DNA from: Coriobacteriaceae bacterium
GTDB lineage: Bacteria; Actinomycetota; Coriobacteriia; Coriobacteriales; Eggerthellaceae
DNA length: 22,151 bases
Direction: 5' to 3'
Assembly: GCA_015062635.1 (NCBI GenBank)
Contig: SUUF01000024.1
Location: 1 to 22,151, forward strand
A program made the position numbers and the translations under genes. This document shows, one piece after another, positions 14,491 to 22,151 of the stretch (its first letter is position 1; every line of letters begins with the position of its first letter). Below the pieces are notes generated by a model, which saw only the letters and a program-made list of their open reading frames with translations, ran no database searches and was not told the DNA's origin.

Positions 14491-15534
14491 ATGGTTAAAC
14501 TTGCAGTATTCGGCTTGAACCAAGGCGCACGCATCGCGCGCCTGATGAAAGCCCACGAGGACGCCGAGTTGGTGGCAGTTGCCGGCTTCGGCCAGCAGGC
14601 GGAAGACGTGGCTGCCGAGCTCGACGTTAAGCTGTACGGCGACTACAACGACTTGCTTGCGAATGAGGAGCTCGACGGCGTGGCCATCGCGCTGCCGAAC
14701 CAGCTGCATCTGCCGGCCACGAAGGCCTGCCTCGATGCGGGCGTCAAGAAGATCCTGCTCGAGAAGCCCATCGCGAACACGCCGGAAGAGGGCCAGCAGA
14801 TCATCGACCTGTGCAACGAAGCCGGCGCGACGCTGCTCGTGGGGCACCATCGCCGTTCCTCGAATCTGTTCCTGTTCCTGAAGGATTTCCTGGCCACCGG
14901 CCGCCTCGGCAAGATCGTGAGCATCCAGAGCACCTTCGCCATCGCCAAGCAGCTCGATTACTGGGACGCTGAATGGCACAAGGAGCCGGGCGGAGCGGTG
15001 CTGCTCATCAACGCCATTCACGATATCGACGACCTGAACAACGTGGCTGGCATGAAGGTGAGCAAGGTGTATGCCGCCAAGCGCAACTTCATTCGCGGTT
15101 ACAATGCCGAAGACAGCGTGACCGTCCTCTTCGAGTTCGAGGAAGGTCCTACGGCTACCTACTTCGTGTCGGACGGCACCCCGAGCCCGTTCAACTACGA
15201 CTTGCTCGCCCACGAGAACGAGCAGTGGGCGAACGAGGACTACGGCCAGAGCATGGTCATCTACGGCACCGACGGCTGCTTCGCCTTCCCGGCCATGGAC
15301 TTCTTCTACTATCCCGACAAAGAGCACTACGGCTGGCGTCACCCGCTGGTGCAGGAGCACTTCGAGGTCGAGCACAACGACCCGATGTCCTCCGAGGTCG
15401 ACCACTTCATCGACCTGTGCGCAGGCCGTGAAACCGTACCGCGCTGCACGGGCGAGCAGGCGCTCGCGTCGCTGAAGACCATCAACGCCGTCATCGAGTC
15501 GGGCAACACCGGCAAGCTGGTTGAAATCGACTAG
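14491..15534 (+). CDS. Gfo/Idh/MocA family oxidoreductase
   Basis: A 347-residue NAD(P)-dependent dehydrogenase. The N-terminal Rossmann domain starts KLAVFGLNQGARIARLMKAH, an altered G-x-G-x-x-G loop, and holds the family hallmark EKPIANTPEEG with catalytic Lys92; GHHRRSSN (118-125) and LLINAIHDIDDL with His177 match the second-domain substrate pocket of inositol/sugar dehydrogenases. Length is normal. GGAG lies about 10 bases before the ATG at 14491. It follows AroE-like 2 by 35 bases, probably in one operon, and ends at a strong terminator. Its codon use is strongly GC-biased, unlike AroE-like 2, so the pair may have been joined secondarily. Likely acts on a polyol, inositol-like or cyclitol substrate. 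Confidence 0.88.
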   Translation: MVKLAVFGLNQGARIARLMKAHEDAELVAVAGFGQQAEDVAAELDVKLYGDYNDLLANEELDGVAIALPNQLHLPATKACLDAGVKKILLEKPIANTPEEGQQIIDLCNEAGATLLVGHHRRSSNLFLFLKDFLATGRLGKIVSIQSTFAIAKQLDYWDAEWHKEPGGAVLLINAIHDIDDLNNVAGMKVSKVYAAKRNFIRGYNAEDSVTVLFEFEEGPTATYFVSDGTPSPFNYDLLAHENEQWANEDYGQSMVIYGTDGCFAFPAMDFFYYPDKEHYGWRHPLVQEHFEVEHNDPMSSEVDHFIDLCAGRETVPRCTGEQALASLKTINAVIESGNTGKLVEID

Positions 15535-15556
15535 CATCGCGTAGAGTCGCTATAAG

Positions 15557-15594
15557 AAAAACGAGTCGGAGGAATGTCCTCCGACTCGTTTTTT
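15557..15594. terminator. Bidirectional rho-independent terminator
   Basis: ACGAGTCGGAGGA (15561-15573), loop ATG and TCCTCCGACTCGT (15577-15589) form a perfect 13-bp stem flanked by AAAA (15557-15560) and a T-run to 15594. It serves the dehydrogenase on the plus strand and the histidine kinase on the minus strand. Confidence 0.9.
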
Positions 15595-15633
15595 CATGCC
15601 GGCAAATGGCTTGCAGCCGCCCGTGCTGGCCGC

Positions 15634-18600
15634 CTAATCCTTGATGAGCAGCTCGAGCGTGTCGAACAGCGTGTCGGCTTCGACGGGCTTGCTCAGGTGC
15701 GCGTTCAGGCCGGCTTGCAGGCTTTGCTGCACGTCCTCGTCGAACGCATTCGCCGTCAAGGCGATAATCGGAATCTCCTTCGCGTCGGGGCGTCCCTCGA
15801 GGTTCCGAATCGTCGTCGTGGCGGTCAGGCCGTCCATCTCGGGCATGCGCATGTCCATCAGGATGGCATCGTAATACCCGGCGGGATGACCAGCGAACAT
15901 GTCGACGGCGATGCGGCCGTTTTCGGCGTGCTCGACCGTCACGTCGCGCATCTTCATGAGCTCCTTCAAGATCTCGGCGTTGATGACCATGTCCTCCGCG
16001 AGCAGGATACGGCGCCCGGCGAGGTCGGCGCGGTGCGCCTCGTGGGCCGTGAACACGTTCTTGCGCTTCAGCGCCTGGCGGAACTCGTCGATGACATTCG
16101 AGGCGAACAGCGGCTTCGCGATGAAGGAGTCGACGCCGGCCTGCAGCGCCTCCTCGAGCACGTCATCCCAGTTGTAGGCTGTCAGGATGATGATGGCCGA
16201 GCGGTCGCCGACGATGGCGCGGATGCGCCGCGTGGTCTCGACGCCGTCCATCTCGGGCATCTTCCAGTCCACGAGGATGAGGTTGTAGGGGTCGCGGCGC
16301 GCATCGCGCAGCCGCACCATCTCGATGGCTTCGGCGCCCGATTGCGCGATCTGCGCGCCGATGCCCACGGCTTCCAACACGAGCTTGGCGTGTTCGCAGG
16401 CCACCGGGTCGTCGTCGACGATGAGCACGCTCATCGTCTTCGGGTCGATTTCCTGTTCCTCGCCGTCGTCGGCGCCGATGCGCTCGGCGTCCTTCAGCGT
16501 CACCGTCACGGTGAATGTCGAGCCCACGCCCTTTTGGCTTGCCACCTCGATGTCGCCGTTCATCATCTCGATGATGCTCTTTGTGATGGCGAGGCCCAGG
16601 CCGGTGCTGCCATAGCGGCTCGTCCGCGAGGAGTCCTCCTGGCTGAACGTGTCGAAGATGCGAGGGATGAATTCCGCATCCATGCCGATGCCCGTGTCGG
16701 CGATGACGAAGCGCAGCGTCGAGTGCCCTTCGTATTGCGCGATGCGCTCGATGGTGAAATCGACGGTGCCGCCTTCGGGCGTGAACTTCACCGCGTTGCC
16801 CAGGATGTTGACGAGCGATTGGCGCAGCTTCATGTCGTCGCCGATGTAGTAGTCGTCGACCTCGCTGAGGATGCGGCAACCGTATTCGAGCCCCTTGTCG
16901 TTGCATTGGCTGCTGATGATCGTGTTCACCTGCTCGATGAGCTTCGAGAACGAGAAGCGCTCGTTGTTCAACGTCATGCGGCCCGATTCGATGCGCGACA
17001 CGTCGAGGATGTCGTTGATGAGCCCGAGCAGGTGCCGGGCCGAATCGCCGATCTTCTCGAGATGCTCGCGCGTGCGGGCGGAAAGCCCCGGGTCGTTGAG
17101 CGCGATGCTGTCGAGGCCGATGATGGCGTTCATCGGCGTGCGGATTTCGTGGCTCATGTTCGAGAGGAATGCGGTTTTCGCCTTGTTGGCGTTCTCGGCG
17201 ACGGCAAGCGCATCGCTGAGCGCCTGGCTTCGCGCCATCGACTCGCGCGTCTCGCGGTCGACATCGGCAAAGCCGAGGCCCACGGCATGGATGCCGTCGT
17301 GGCCCTCATCCTGGCCGACGCCCGCCATGCGCAGCATCTCGTAGGTCTCGCGTCCATCGCGGGTAACCAGGTAGCGGTAGGTGATGACGGGCTCTTCCTC
17401 GAGCGCCGCGCGAATCGACGCCGGGTCGACGAATTTCAGGAATCCCTCCCGGAAGTCCTCGGCCACGTATTTGTCTGCATAGGCGGTGAAGCGCGGATGG
17501 AACGCGAAGTGCTCGCCCTCTTCCAGGTGGTTTTCCAGCGTGGCATCGGCCTGGTAGCACACGCCCTCGTCGGTATCGAGGTCGACGTAATACACGCCGC
17601 GGTAATCGGATGCCAGCGCGGTGATCATGTGGTCTTGCTCGGCACGTTGCCGCTCTTGCTCGAGCAACTGTTCCTGCAAGGCGAGCTGTTCCTCCATCGA
17701 TTCCTGCTTCGTGCGCGTTTCGGCCTCGAAGGTTTGGCGTTCCAGGTCGATACGGGCGCTGCGGCGGAACTGCGAGAAGATGATCGCGAACACCGCGAGC
17801 AACGCGAGCAAGGTGATGAGCATCTGCGCGAGGTTTCGCGTCATGATTCCATCCGAGATCGCGCTCGTCTGCTCGGCGATGACGCTTTCGCGGATGAGGT
17901 AGGTGAGCATCCAGTCGGTTCCCTCGACGGGAATGTATGCGAGCGTTTCCTGGATGCCGTTGTAGTCGAAGGAGGCGATGCCATGCTTCTGCTCCTTGAA
18001 GTCCTGCTGAATCTGCTCGAAAGAGTATCCGGGTTCGAATTGGGCGTGCGAAAGCGCGTCGAGCAGGTTGTCCTCGCTTGCCAGGCCGCCCAAAACCATG
18101 TTGGTAAGCGAGACGCCCTCGGCGGTATAGAGGTTGCAGAATGTGGTGTCGTTAGTGTCGGATTGCAGCGAGAGGCCGGCGGCGAGCTCTTGCATGTCGA
18201 TTTGCATGAAGGCGGCCACGAGCGTGTCGTCCTGGAAGGGGATATCGTCGAGGGGTATGGCGATGATGACTTTCTTCTCGGGCGTTTCGAGGCCATACAC
18301 CGAGATCTTGGGCTCCGAAATCGTATTCGGGTCGAAGTGGTAGTTCTCGATGCCCTCCTCGATGCCGGTCGAAGTGTAGATGAGCCCGTCGGCGCCGACG
18401 AACGCAAGGCGCTCAAGCGAGTAGATTTGCTTCATGCGCGTTTGGAACGCCTCGAGGTGCTCCTTGTCGGCAAGGTCGTCTTCCGTCATCAGGCTGATGG
18501 CGTTCTCGAGGTCCTCAATGCTGTTCTGCAGGTTGGTCGCAACCACCTGTTCGCGACGTCCGGCCAGCTCGTCAAGGTAGAACAAGCTCACCGAGCGCAC

Positions 18601-18735
18601 CGCGTCTTCCGTTGCCTGCCGAGCGCTATCGCCGGTCCACCAGGTTCCGAACAAGAGAACGGCGGCGACGACGGCAATGGCGATGCCCGCTGCCTTCATG
18701 AACCAGCTCGTCTGCTTTGCTTCATCCACGTACAT
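15634..18735 (-). CDS. Hybrid sensor histidine kinase with two receiver domains
   Basis: A 1033-residue membrane kinase. Order: TM1 (about 12-30), extracytoplasmic sensor domain, probably Cache-like (about 32-295), TM2 (about 305-322), a Gln/Glu-rich coiled coil (about 335-370), a PAS-like segment (about 375-495), HisKA with NMSHEIRTPMNAIIGLDS (phospho-acceptor His529), and HATPase with LVNILGNAVKFTPEGG, ADTGIGMD, FDTFSQED and GSTGLGLAI. Then come receiver 1 (VLIVDDDP, Asp823 in LVDWKMPEMDG, ILTAYNW, KPL) and receiver 2 (ILLAEDMVINAEILKEL, Asp961 in LMDMRMPEMDG, KPV). No Hpt domain or DNA-binding output is present. The ATG at 18735 is preferred over a TTG at 18762 because GGGAG lies just upstream and a GATAAT -10 (18767-18772) would leave the TTG at or beyond the transcript end. 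Confidence 0.92.
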   Translation of the reverse strand: MYVDEAKQTSWFMKAAGIAIAVVAAVLLFGTWWTGDSARQATEDAVRSVSLFYLDELAGRREQVVATNLQNSIEDLENAISLMTEDDLADKEHLEAFQTRMKQIYSLERLAFVGADGLIYTSTGIEEGIENYHFDPNTISEPKISVYGLETPEKKVIIAIPLDDIPFQDDTLVAAFMQIDMQELAAGLSLQSDTNDTTFCNLYTAEGVSLTNMVLGGLASEDNLLDALSHAQFEPGYSFEQIQQDFKEQKHGIASFDYNGIQETLAYIPVEGTDWMLTYLIRESVIAEQTSAISDGIMTRNLAQMLITLLALLAVFAIIFSQFRRSARIDLERQTFEAETRTKQESMEEQLALQEQLLEQERQRAEQDHMITALASDYRGVYYVDLDTDEGVCYQADATLENHLEEGEHFAFHPRFTAYADKYVAEDFREGFLKFVDPASIRAALEEEPVITYRYLVTRDGRETYEMLRMAGVGQDEGHDGIHAVGLGFADVDRETRESMARSQALSDALAVAENANKAKTAFLSNMSHEIRTPMNAIIGLDSIALNDPGLSARTREHLEKIGDSARHLLGLINDILDVSRIESGRMTLNNERFSFSKLIEQVNTIISSQCNDKGLEYGCRILSEVDDYYIGDDMKLRQSLVNILGNAVKFTPEGGTVDFTIERIAQYEGHSTLRFVIADTGIGMDAEFIPRIFDTFSQEDSSRTSRYGSTGLGLAITKSIIEMMNGDIEVASQKGVGSTFTVTVTLKDAERIGADDGEEQEIDPKTMSVLIVDDDPVACEHAKLVLEAVGIGAQIAQSGAEAIEMVRLRDARRDPYNLILVDWKMPEMDGVETTRRIRAIVGDRSAIIILTAYNWDDVLEEALQAGVDSFIAKPLFASNVIDEFRQALKRKNVFTAHEAHRADLAGRRILLAEDMVINAEILKELMKMRDVTVEHAENGRIAVDMFAGHPAGYYDAILMDMRMPEMDGLTATTTIRNLEGRPDAKEIPIIALTANAFDEDVQQSLQAGLNAHLSKPVEADTLFDTLELLIKD

Positions 18736-18872
18736 CAGCTCCCATTTGGTATACCGCACCAACTATATTATCGCACTGCAACGCAGGTCTGGCACACCGA
18801 AGCATGGCAACGTCGCTATGCATGCGTTCGTGCTATTTCCCTGCCTTTTCCGCGCTGTTCCGAGGGCTCGCC

Positions 18873-18878
18873 TATAAT
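18873..18878 (+). promoter_or_regulatory. murA promoter, -10 box
   Basis: A consensus TATAAT lies 44 bases before the murA start; the -35 is not clear (TTCCGC at 18848-18853 is 19 bases away). The 187-base spacer is shared with the divergent kinase gene. Confidence 0.5.
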
Positions 18879-18922
18879 GGCTCCACACATTCGCAGGGGA
18901 AGGACGATAGGAGGCCGGACGC

Positions 18923-20212
18923 ATGCCAGAGGAAGTCATAATCGTACGCGAATCGAAAAACCTCTCGGGCACCGTGAACGTGTCGGGCGCGAAGAATTCG
19001 GCGCTCAAGCTCATCGCCGCATCCATTTTGGGGCAAGGCGAATCGGTGATCCACAACGTGCCCCTCATTTCGGATATCGACATCATGTGCAAGGTGGTCG
19101 AGCGCCTCGGCGGCAAGGTGACGCGCGAGGGTCATACGCTGCGCGTTGACACCGCTGCCGTTGCCGACCGCGAAACGCCGTACGAGCTGGTCTCGAAAAT
19201 GCGTGCGAGCATTTCCGCTTTGGGGCCGATGGTGGCCCGGTTCGGGCATGCCCGCGTGGCCATGCCGGGCGGTTGCCAGATCGGTGCGCGCAAGATCGAC
19301 ATGCATCTGGTGGGCATGTCGGTGCTCGGCGTGAAATTCGAGGTCGACCATGGTTTCCTCGAGGCGAGCGCGCCGAACGGCTTGCACGGCGGCGATATCA
19401 TGCTCGAGTTCGCGAGCGTGGGCGCCACCGAGAACACGATGATGACGGCGGTGGTGGCGCAGGGTCGCACGACCATCGAGAACGCCGCCCGCGAACCCGA
19501 GATCGTCGACCTCGCGAACATGCTGAACGAGATGGGCTGCAAGGTGCATGGCGCGGGCAATTCCACCATCGAGATAGAAGGCGTTTCGCTCGAGAGCCTG
19601 CATCCCTGCGAGCATACGACGGTCGGCGACCGAATCGAGGCCGGCACCTTCCTGGTCGGCGGCGCCCTGATGGGCGGCCCGCTGCGGGTGGAGGGCATCG
19701 ACCCGGCGTTTTTGCGCATGGCCATAATCAAGTTGAAGCAGATGGGCTGCCTCGTGGAAACCGGCGAGGATTGGATTGAGGTGCGCCGTGTAGGCGACCT
19801 GAAGCCCACCGACATCCAGACGCTGCCGCATCCCGGATTCCCCACCGACCTGCAAGCCCAGTTCATGCTGCTGTGCGCGCTTGCGAAGGGCAGCAGCCTC
19901 GTTACCGAGAACGTGTTCGAGAACCGGTTTATGTTTGCCGAGGAGATCATGCGCATGGGCGCCGATGTGAGCCTCGACGGGCACCATGCGGTGGTGCAGG
20001 GCGTCGACAAGCTCGAGGGCGCGCCGGTGTCGTGCACCGATCTGCGCGGCGGTGCCGCGCTCGTGCTCGCGGGCATCGCGGCCGAGGGCGAGACCATCAT
20101 CCACGACATCCACCATATCGATCGCGGATACGAGGATTATGTCGGCAAACTGGCCGCGCTCGGCGCCAACGTGCGTCGCGGCACCCTCGGGCAAAGCGAT
20201 GTCTGGCGATAA
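18923..20212 (+). CDS. murA: UDP-N-acetylglucosamine 1-carboxyvinyltransferase
   Basis: A 429-residue MurA, the first committed enzyme of peptidoglycan synthesis; it moves enolpyruvate from PEP to UDP-GlcNAc in the cytoplasm. Marks: SGAKNSALK with Lys24-Asn25, the flexible-loop motif MPGGCQIGARKIDMHL with the PEP-binding Cys118 (so a fosfomycin-type target; some actinobacterial MurA have Asp here), VGATENTMM, HPGFPTDLQAQ with the proposed catalytic Asp, ENVFENRFM and DLRGGAALV. AGGAGG lies eight bases before the ATG at 18923. Full length. The LCP gene follows after 12 bases, so wall synthesis and wall-polymer attachment may be one transcript. Confidence 0.96.
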   Translation: MPEEVIIVRESKNLSGTVNVSGAKNSALKLIAASILGQGESVIHNVPLISDIDIMCKVVERLGGKVTREGHTLRVDTAAVADRETPYELVSKMRASISALGPMVARFGHARVAMPGGCQIGARKIDMHLVGMSVLGVKFEVDHGFLEASAPNGLHGGDIMLEFASVGATENTMMTAVVAQGRTTIENAAREPEIVDLANMLNEMGCKVHGAGNSTIEIEGVSLESLHPCEHTTVGDRIEAGTFLVGGALMGGPLRVEGIDPAFLRMAIIKLKQMGCLVETGEDWIEVRRVGDLKPTDIQTLPHPGFPTDLQAQFMLLCALAKGSSLVTENVFENRFMFAEEIMRMGADVSLDGHHAVVQGVDKLEGAPVSCTDLRGGAALVLAGIAAEGETIIHDIHHIDRGYEDYVGKLAALGANVRRGTLGQSDVWR

Positions 20213-20224
20213 CGGGCGGTGCCG

Positions 20225-21751
20225 ATGAATCGTCGCAAGGGGAACCTGTTCTCGTCGGGTAAGCGCCGCCGCAAGCGGCGCGATTACCGCAATGCCTCTA
20301 TCGGGCCGAACATGGGCGGCTACGACGCCCATGGAAACACGCATACCGCACGTTCCGTGAAAAAGACGAAGCCGGCGCACGCCGCATCGTCTTCTCAGCC
20401 GGGTTCGCGTCGGGCATATCGTCCGGGCGAGATAGGCAATGTGCGCCCGCGCGGCGAGAGCGCCGAGACGGCGGCCGATTACTCGCGCCGTGCGCAGCGT
20501 CGAGCCCGTTCCCTGCGTCCGCCGCTTGACATTCCCGTGCGCAGCATCGTGACCATCGTCGTTATCGTGGTGGCGGCCATCGCCATTGCGGCGGGTGTGG
20601 CATCGTGCGTGTTCCAGGGCTCGGTGAACAACCGCATGGCCCTGCAGGATGCCGCCGTGGCCGAGGCGCTCGTCGCGCCCGAGAACGCGGAAGATCCCTA
20701 TTACCTGCTGTTCGCCGGTTCGTTTGACGATGCGGCGCAGACTGCGGGCGAAGCCGACGTGCTGATGCTCGTCAGGGCCGATACCGCATCGGGCAAGGCG
20801 ACGATCATCTCCATCCCGTCGAATCTCATCTGGACGTTGTCCGATGGGTCGAACGGTTTCATCGGCCGCGAGTTGGCTGTCGGCGGTGACGCCGGCCTCG
20901 TGCGCACGGTCGCCGATTTCGCGGGCGTCGGCATCGCGCATTTCGCGACGACCGATGCTGCGGGCTTCGTGAAGTTGGTTGACGCCCTCGGAGGCATCGA
21001 CGTCGAGCTGACAGAAGAGGTCGACGACCCCGAGGCGGGCAGCATCTACCTGCCCGCAGGAACGCAGACCCTTACCGGCGAGCAGGCGCTCGTCGCCTGC
21101 AAGGCCAAGAACTACCTGAATGGGTATGAGACGCGGGCGCAGGTTCAGATGAAGGTGCTGGCCGCCATCGTGCGTAAGGCGGGGGCCGGCGAGGGCTTGG
21201 GCGCGCGGCAAAGCACGCTCGATGCCATTGCGGGGACCTTCCAGACCGATCTTTCAACCCAGGCCGTCATCGATTTGCTTGGGCGGTACGGGTCGGCAGC
21301 GGCAGAAGACGTGTACCAGGCGCGCGTGCCGGGGTATTCCGGCTATGAGGGCGGCGAGCTGCAGTTCTCGGTGGCGCCGAATGGCTGGAAGACGATGATG
21401 GAGAAAGTGAACGCCGGCAGCGACCCGAACGAGAAGTCCGAAGCCGTGCAGTCGGTCGACCCCTCCAAATACACGCTTACGGTGAAGAACGGTGCCGGTG
21501 TGGCGGGAGCCGCATCCGAATGCGCCGAGGCCCTTGAAGCCGCCGGCTATAAGGTGAAGGAGACGGGCAATACCGACCAGTTCGCCTACAACGAGACGCT
21601 TGTGGTGTACAAAGACGAGAAGAATGCCGCCGTTGCCGAGGCCATCGCCGATGCGCTCGGCGTGGGCCGTCCGGTCGAAGCGGGAATCTACTACGAATTC
21701 AGCACCGACCTTCAGGTTATCGTCGGGCAAGACTGGAAGCCTCGCAGCTAA
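20225..21751 (+). CDS. LytR-CpsA-Psr (LCP) family protein with C-terminal LytR_C domain
   Basis: A 508-residue wall protein. A basic cytoplasmic N-terminus of about 105 residues (SGKRRRKRRD and several Arg clusters) leads to one TM span (about 107-128). The extracytoplasmic LCP domain follows (about 158-325: YYLLFAGSFDDA, ADVLMLVRAD, LVDALGGIDVEL, LPAGTQTLTGEQAL), and a LytR_C-type domain closes the protein (about 415-505: YTLTVKNGAGVAGAA). LCP enzymes attach teichoic acids, capsule or arabinogalactan to peptidoglycan. Here the usual SIPRDT is SIPSNL and the usual YxRxR is CKAKNY, so arginines needed for polyprenyl-phosphate binding are missing. A GTG at 20219 is an alternative start; 20225 has GGGCGG upstream. 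Confidence 0.85.
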   Translation: MNRRKGNLFSSGKRRRKRRDYRNASIGPNMGGYDAHGNTHTARSVKKTKPAHAASSSQPGSRRAYRPGEIGNVRPRGESAETAADYSRRAQRRARSLRPPLDIPVRSIVTIVVIVVAAIAIAAGVASCVFQGSVNNRMALQDAAVAEALVAPENAEDPYYLLFAGSFDDAAQTAGEADVLMLVRADTASGKATIISIPSNLIWTLSDGSNGFIGRELAVGGDAGLVRTVADFAGVGIAHFATTDAAGFVKLVDALGGIDVELTEEVDDPEAGSIYLPAGTQTLTGEQALVACKAKNYLNGYETRAQVQMKVLAAIVRKAGAGEGLGARQSTLDAIAGTFQTDLSTQAVIDLLGRYGSAAAEDVYQARVPGYSGYEGGELQFSVAPNGWKTMMEKVNAGSDPNEKSEAVQSVDPSKYTLTVKNGAGVAGAASECAEALEAAGYKVKETGNTDQFAYNETLVVYKDEKNAAVAEAIADALGVGRPVEAGIYYEFSTDLQVIVGQDWKPRS

Positions 21752-21785
21752 GTCGCGGGAAATGCGCGCATCGAGCGCAGTGCGA

Positions 21786-21871
21786 GATTCCCGCTCCAAT
21801 TATGGCGGGGGCGGGGGAGATTCCTCGCTTTCGCTCGGAATGACGGAAGCGGGAATCATGACGCCCCCGCC
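21786..21871. repeat. Two interleaved inverted repeats after the LCP gene
   Basis: GATTCCCGCT (21786-21795) pairs with AGCGGGAATC (21848-21857), and GGCGGGGGCG (21804-21813) with CGCCCCCGCC (21862-21871). The order A-B-A'-B' means both stems can only coexist as a pseudoknot in one strand. Between them lies a copy of the dispersed core CGCTCGGAATGAC (21832-21844), as found at 621-752. Confidence 0.55.
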
Positions 21872-21881
21872 TTGTCACCAT

Positions 21882-21964
21882 AACCTGACAAATGCCCCGG
21901 AGGGGTTTGTCAGGTTCATCGGCTCCTATCGACCTGACAAACTCACCGGAGGGGTTTGTCAGGT
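21882..21964. terminator. Two near-identical hairpins in tandem
   Basis: First: AACCTGACAAA (21882-21892) with TTTGTCAGGTT (21906-21916), plus inner CCCC/GGGG (loop GGA). Second: ACCTGACAAA (21932-21941) with TTTGTCAGGT (21955-21964), inner part partly paired. The repeat period is 49 bases. They lie between convergent genes and may stop transcription both ways, though the only T-runs are within the stems. Confidence 0.55.
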
Positions 21965-21965
21965 T

Positions 21966-22042
21966 CAGCGAGAAGGGCGCGCGTTGAGCGCGCCTATGCG
22001 GGTAGCTTGGGGCCGTTGGTTAGGAAGAATTCGCAGAGTTCG
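21966..22042. repeat. 77-bp direct repeat, copy 1
   Basis: Identical over all 77 bases to 22075-22151 (offset 109). It holds the hairpin GGCGCGC-gttga-GCGCGCC (21976-21994) and, on the minus strand, the C-terminal codons of an unidentified gene. Confidence 0.9.
21994..22042 (-). pseudogene. Duplicated 3' end of a minus-strand gene
   Basis: On the minus strand the repeat reads ELCEFFLTNGPKLPA followed by TAG (21994-21996). The same 15 residues and stop occur in copy 2. This copy has no upstream gene body, only the 32-base hairpin spacer, so it looks like a leftover of a tandem duplication. Confidence 0.5.
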
Positions 22043-22074
22043 AGCGCCCGGGAAACGCGCCGGTGGCGCGTTTC

Positions 22075-22151
22075 CAGCGAGAAGGGCGCGCGTTGAGCGC
22101 GCCTATGCGGGTAGCTTGGGGCCGTTGGTTAGGAAGAATTCGCAGAGTTCG
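22075..22151. repeat. 77-bp direct repeat, copy 2 (continues past window)
   Basis: Exact second copy of 21966-22042. The 32-base spacer between copies (22043-22074) carries GGAAACGCGCC (22051-22061) and GGCGCGTTTCC (22065-22075), a perfect 11-bp hairpin. The end of this copy is not visible. Confidence 0.9.
22103..22151 (-). CDS. C-terminal end of an unidentified gene (partial)
   Basis: Minus-strand codons encode ELCEFFLTNGPKLPA and a TAG at 22103-22105; the rest lies beyond the window. Coding is inferred from the good codon use and the duplicated stop. Fifteen residues are too few to name a family. A GC-rich hairpin (22085-22103) follows the stop. Confidence 0.4.
   Translation of the reverse strand, partial: ELCEFFLTNGPKLPA

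Noticed and set aside
15574..19149. Very long plus-strand open frame across the kinase gene
   Set aside because: Mirror of the kinase coding strand, whose HisKA, HATPase and receiver motifs are unambiguous.
18872..21211. Long minus-strand open frame across murA and LCP
   Set aside because: His/Arg/Ala-rich antisense shadow; murA motifs on the plus strand are definite.
22043..22074. CRISPR array (32-base spacer between repeats)
   Set aside because: The repeats are 77 bases, only two are seen, they encode a gene end, and the spacer is a hairpin.

Overview
The window reads as chromosomal DNA of a high-GC Gram-positive bacterium, most likely an actinobacterium of the class Coriobacteriia (Eggerthellaceae-like: Eggerthella, Slackia, Adlercreutzia and relatives). 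The basis is GC-rich codon use, a LytR-CpsA-Psr wall protein next to murA, an rpsB-tsf operon closed by a terminator without pyrH/frr, and a mix of CaiB/BaiF CoA-transferases, AroE-like paralogs and LysR regulators. This assignment is inference; no rRNA is present.

Layout. 1-2.6 kb: a TetR regulator (cut by the window edge) divergent from a 7-TM membrane protein, an imperfect-repeat spacer, a 71-bp inverted-repeat element, a small zinc-ribbon gene and a decayed gene fragment. 2.6-4.4 kb: rpsB-tsf with a strong terminator. 4.5-4.9 kb: a low-molecular-weight protein tyrosine phosphatase on the minus strand. 5.2-15.5 kb: a metabolic region with an AroE-type dehydrogenase (aroE-like 1), two tandem class III CoA-transferases divergent from a LysR regulator and a 4-TM protein, a SAM methyltransferase, an MFS transporter divergent from a second AroE-type dehydrogenase, and a Gfo/Idh/MocA dehydrogenase. 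15.6-18.7 kb: a large hybrid sensor histidine kinase with two receiver domains. 18.9-21.75 kb: murA and an LCP-family protein. 21.75-22.15 kb: stacked inverted repeats and a 109-bp tandem duplication carrying the 3' end of a minus-strand gene that leaves the window.

How the genes may work together. rpsB-tsf, murA and LCP are housekeeping. The 5.2-15.5 kb block looks like an accessory catabolic module: MFS uptake of a cyclic or sugar-like acid, oxidation/reduction by two shikimate/quinate-type dehydrogenases and a Gfo/Idh/MocA enzyme, and CoA activation by CaiB/BaiF enzymes under LysR control. A polyhydroxylated cyclohexane carboxylate such as quinate or shikimate is the simplest substrate guess. 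Base composition changes by eye: about 6.2-14.46 kb is AT-richer and less GC-biased at third codon positions than its flanks, suggesting separate ancestry. I saw no tRNA, rRNA, CRISPR array, IS element or phage gene.
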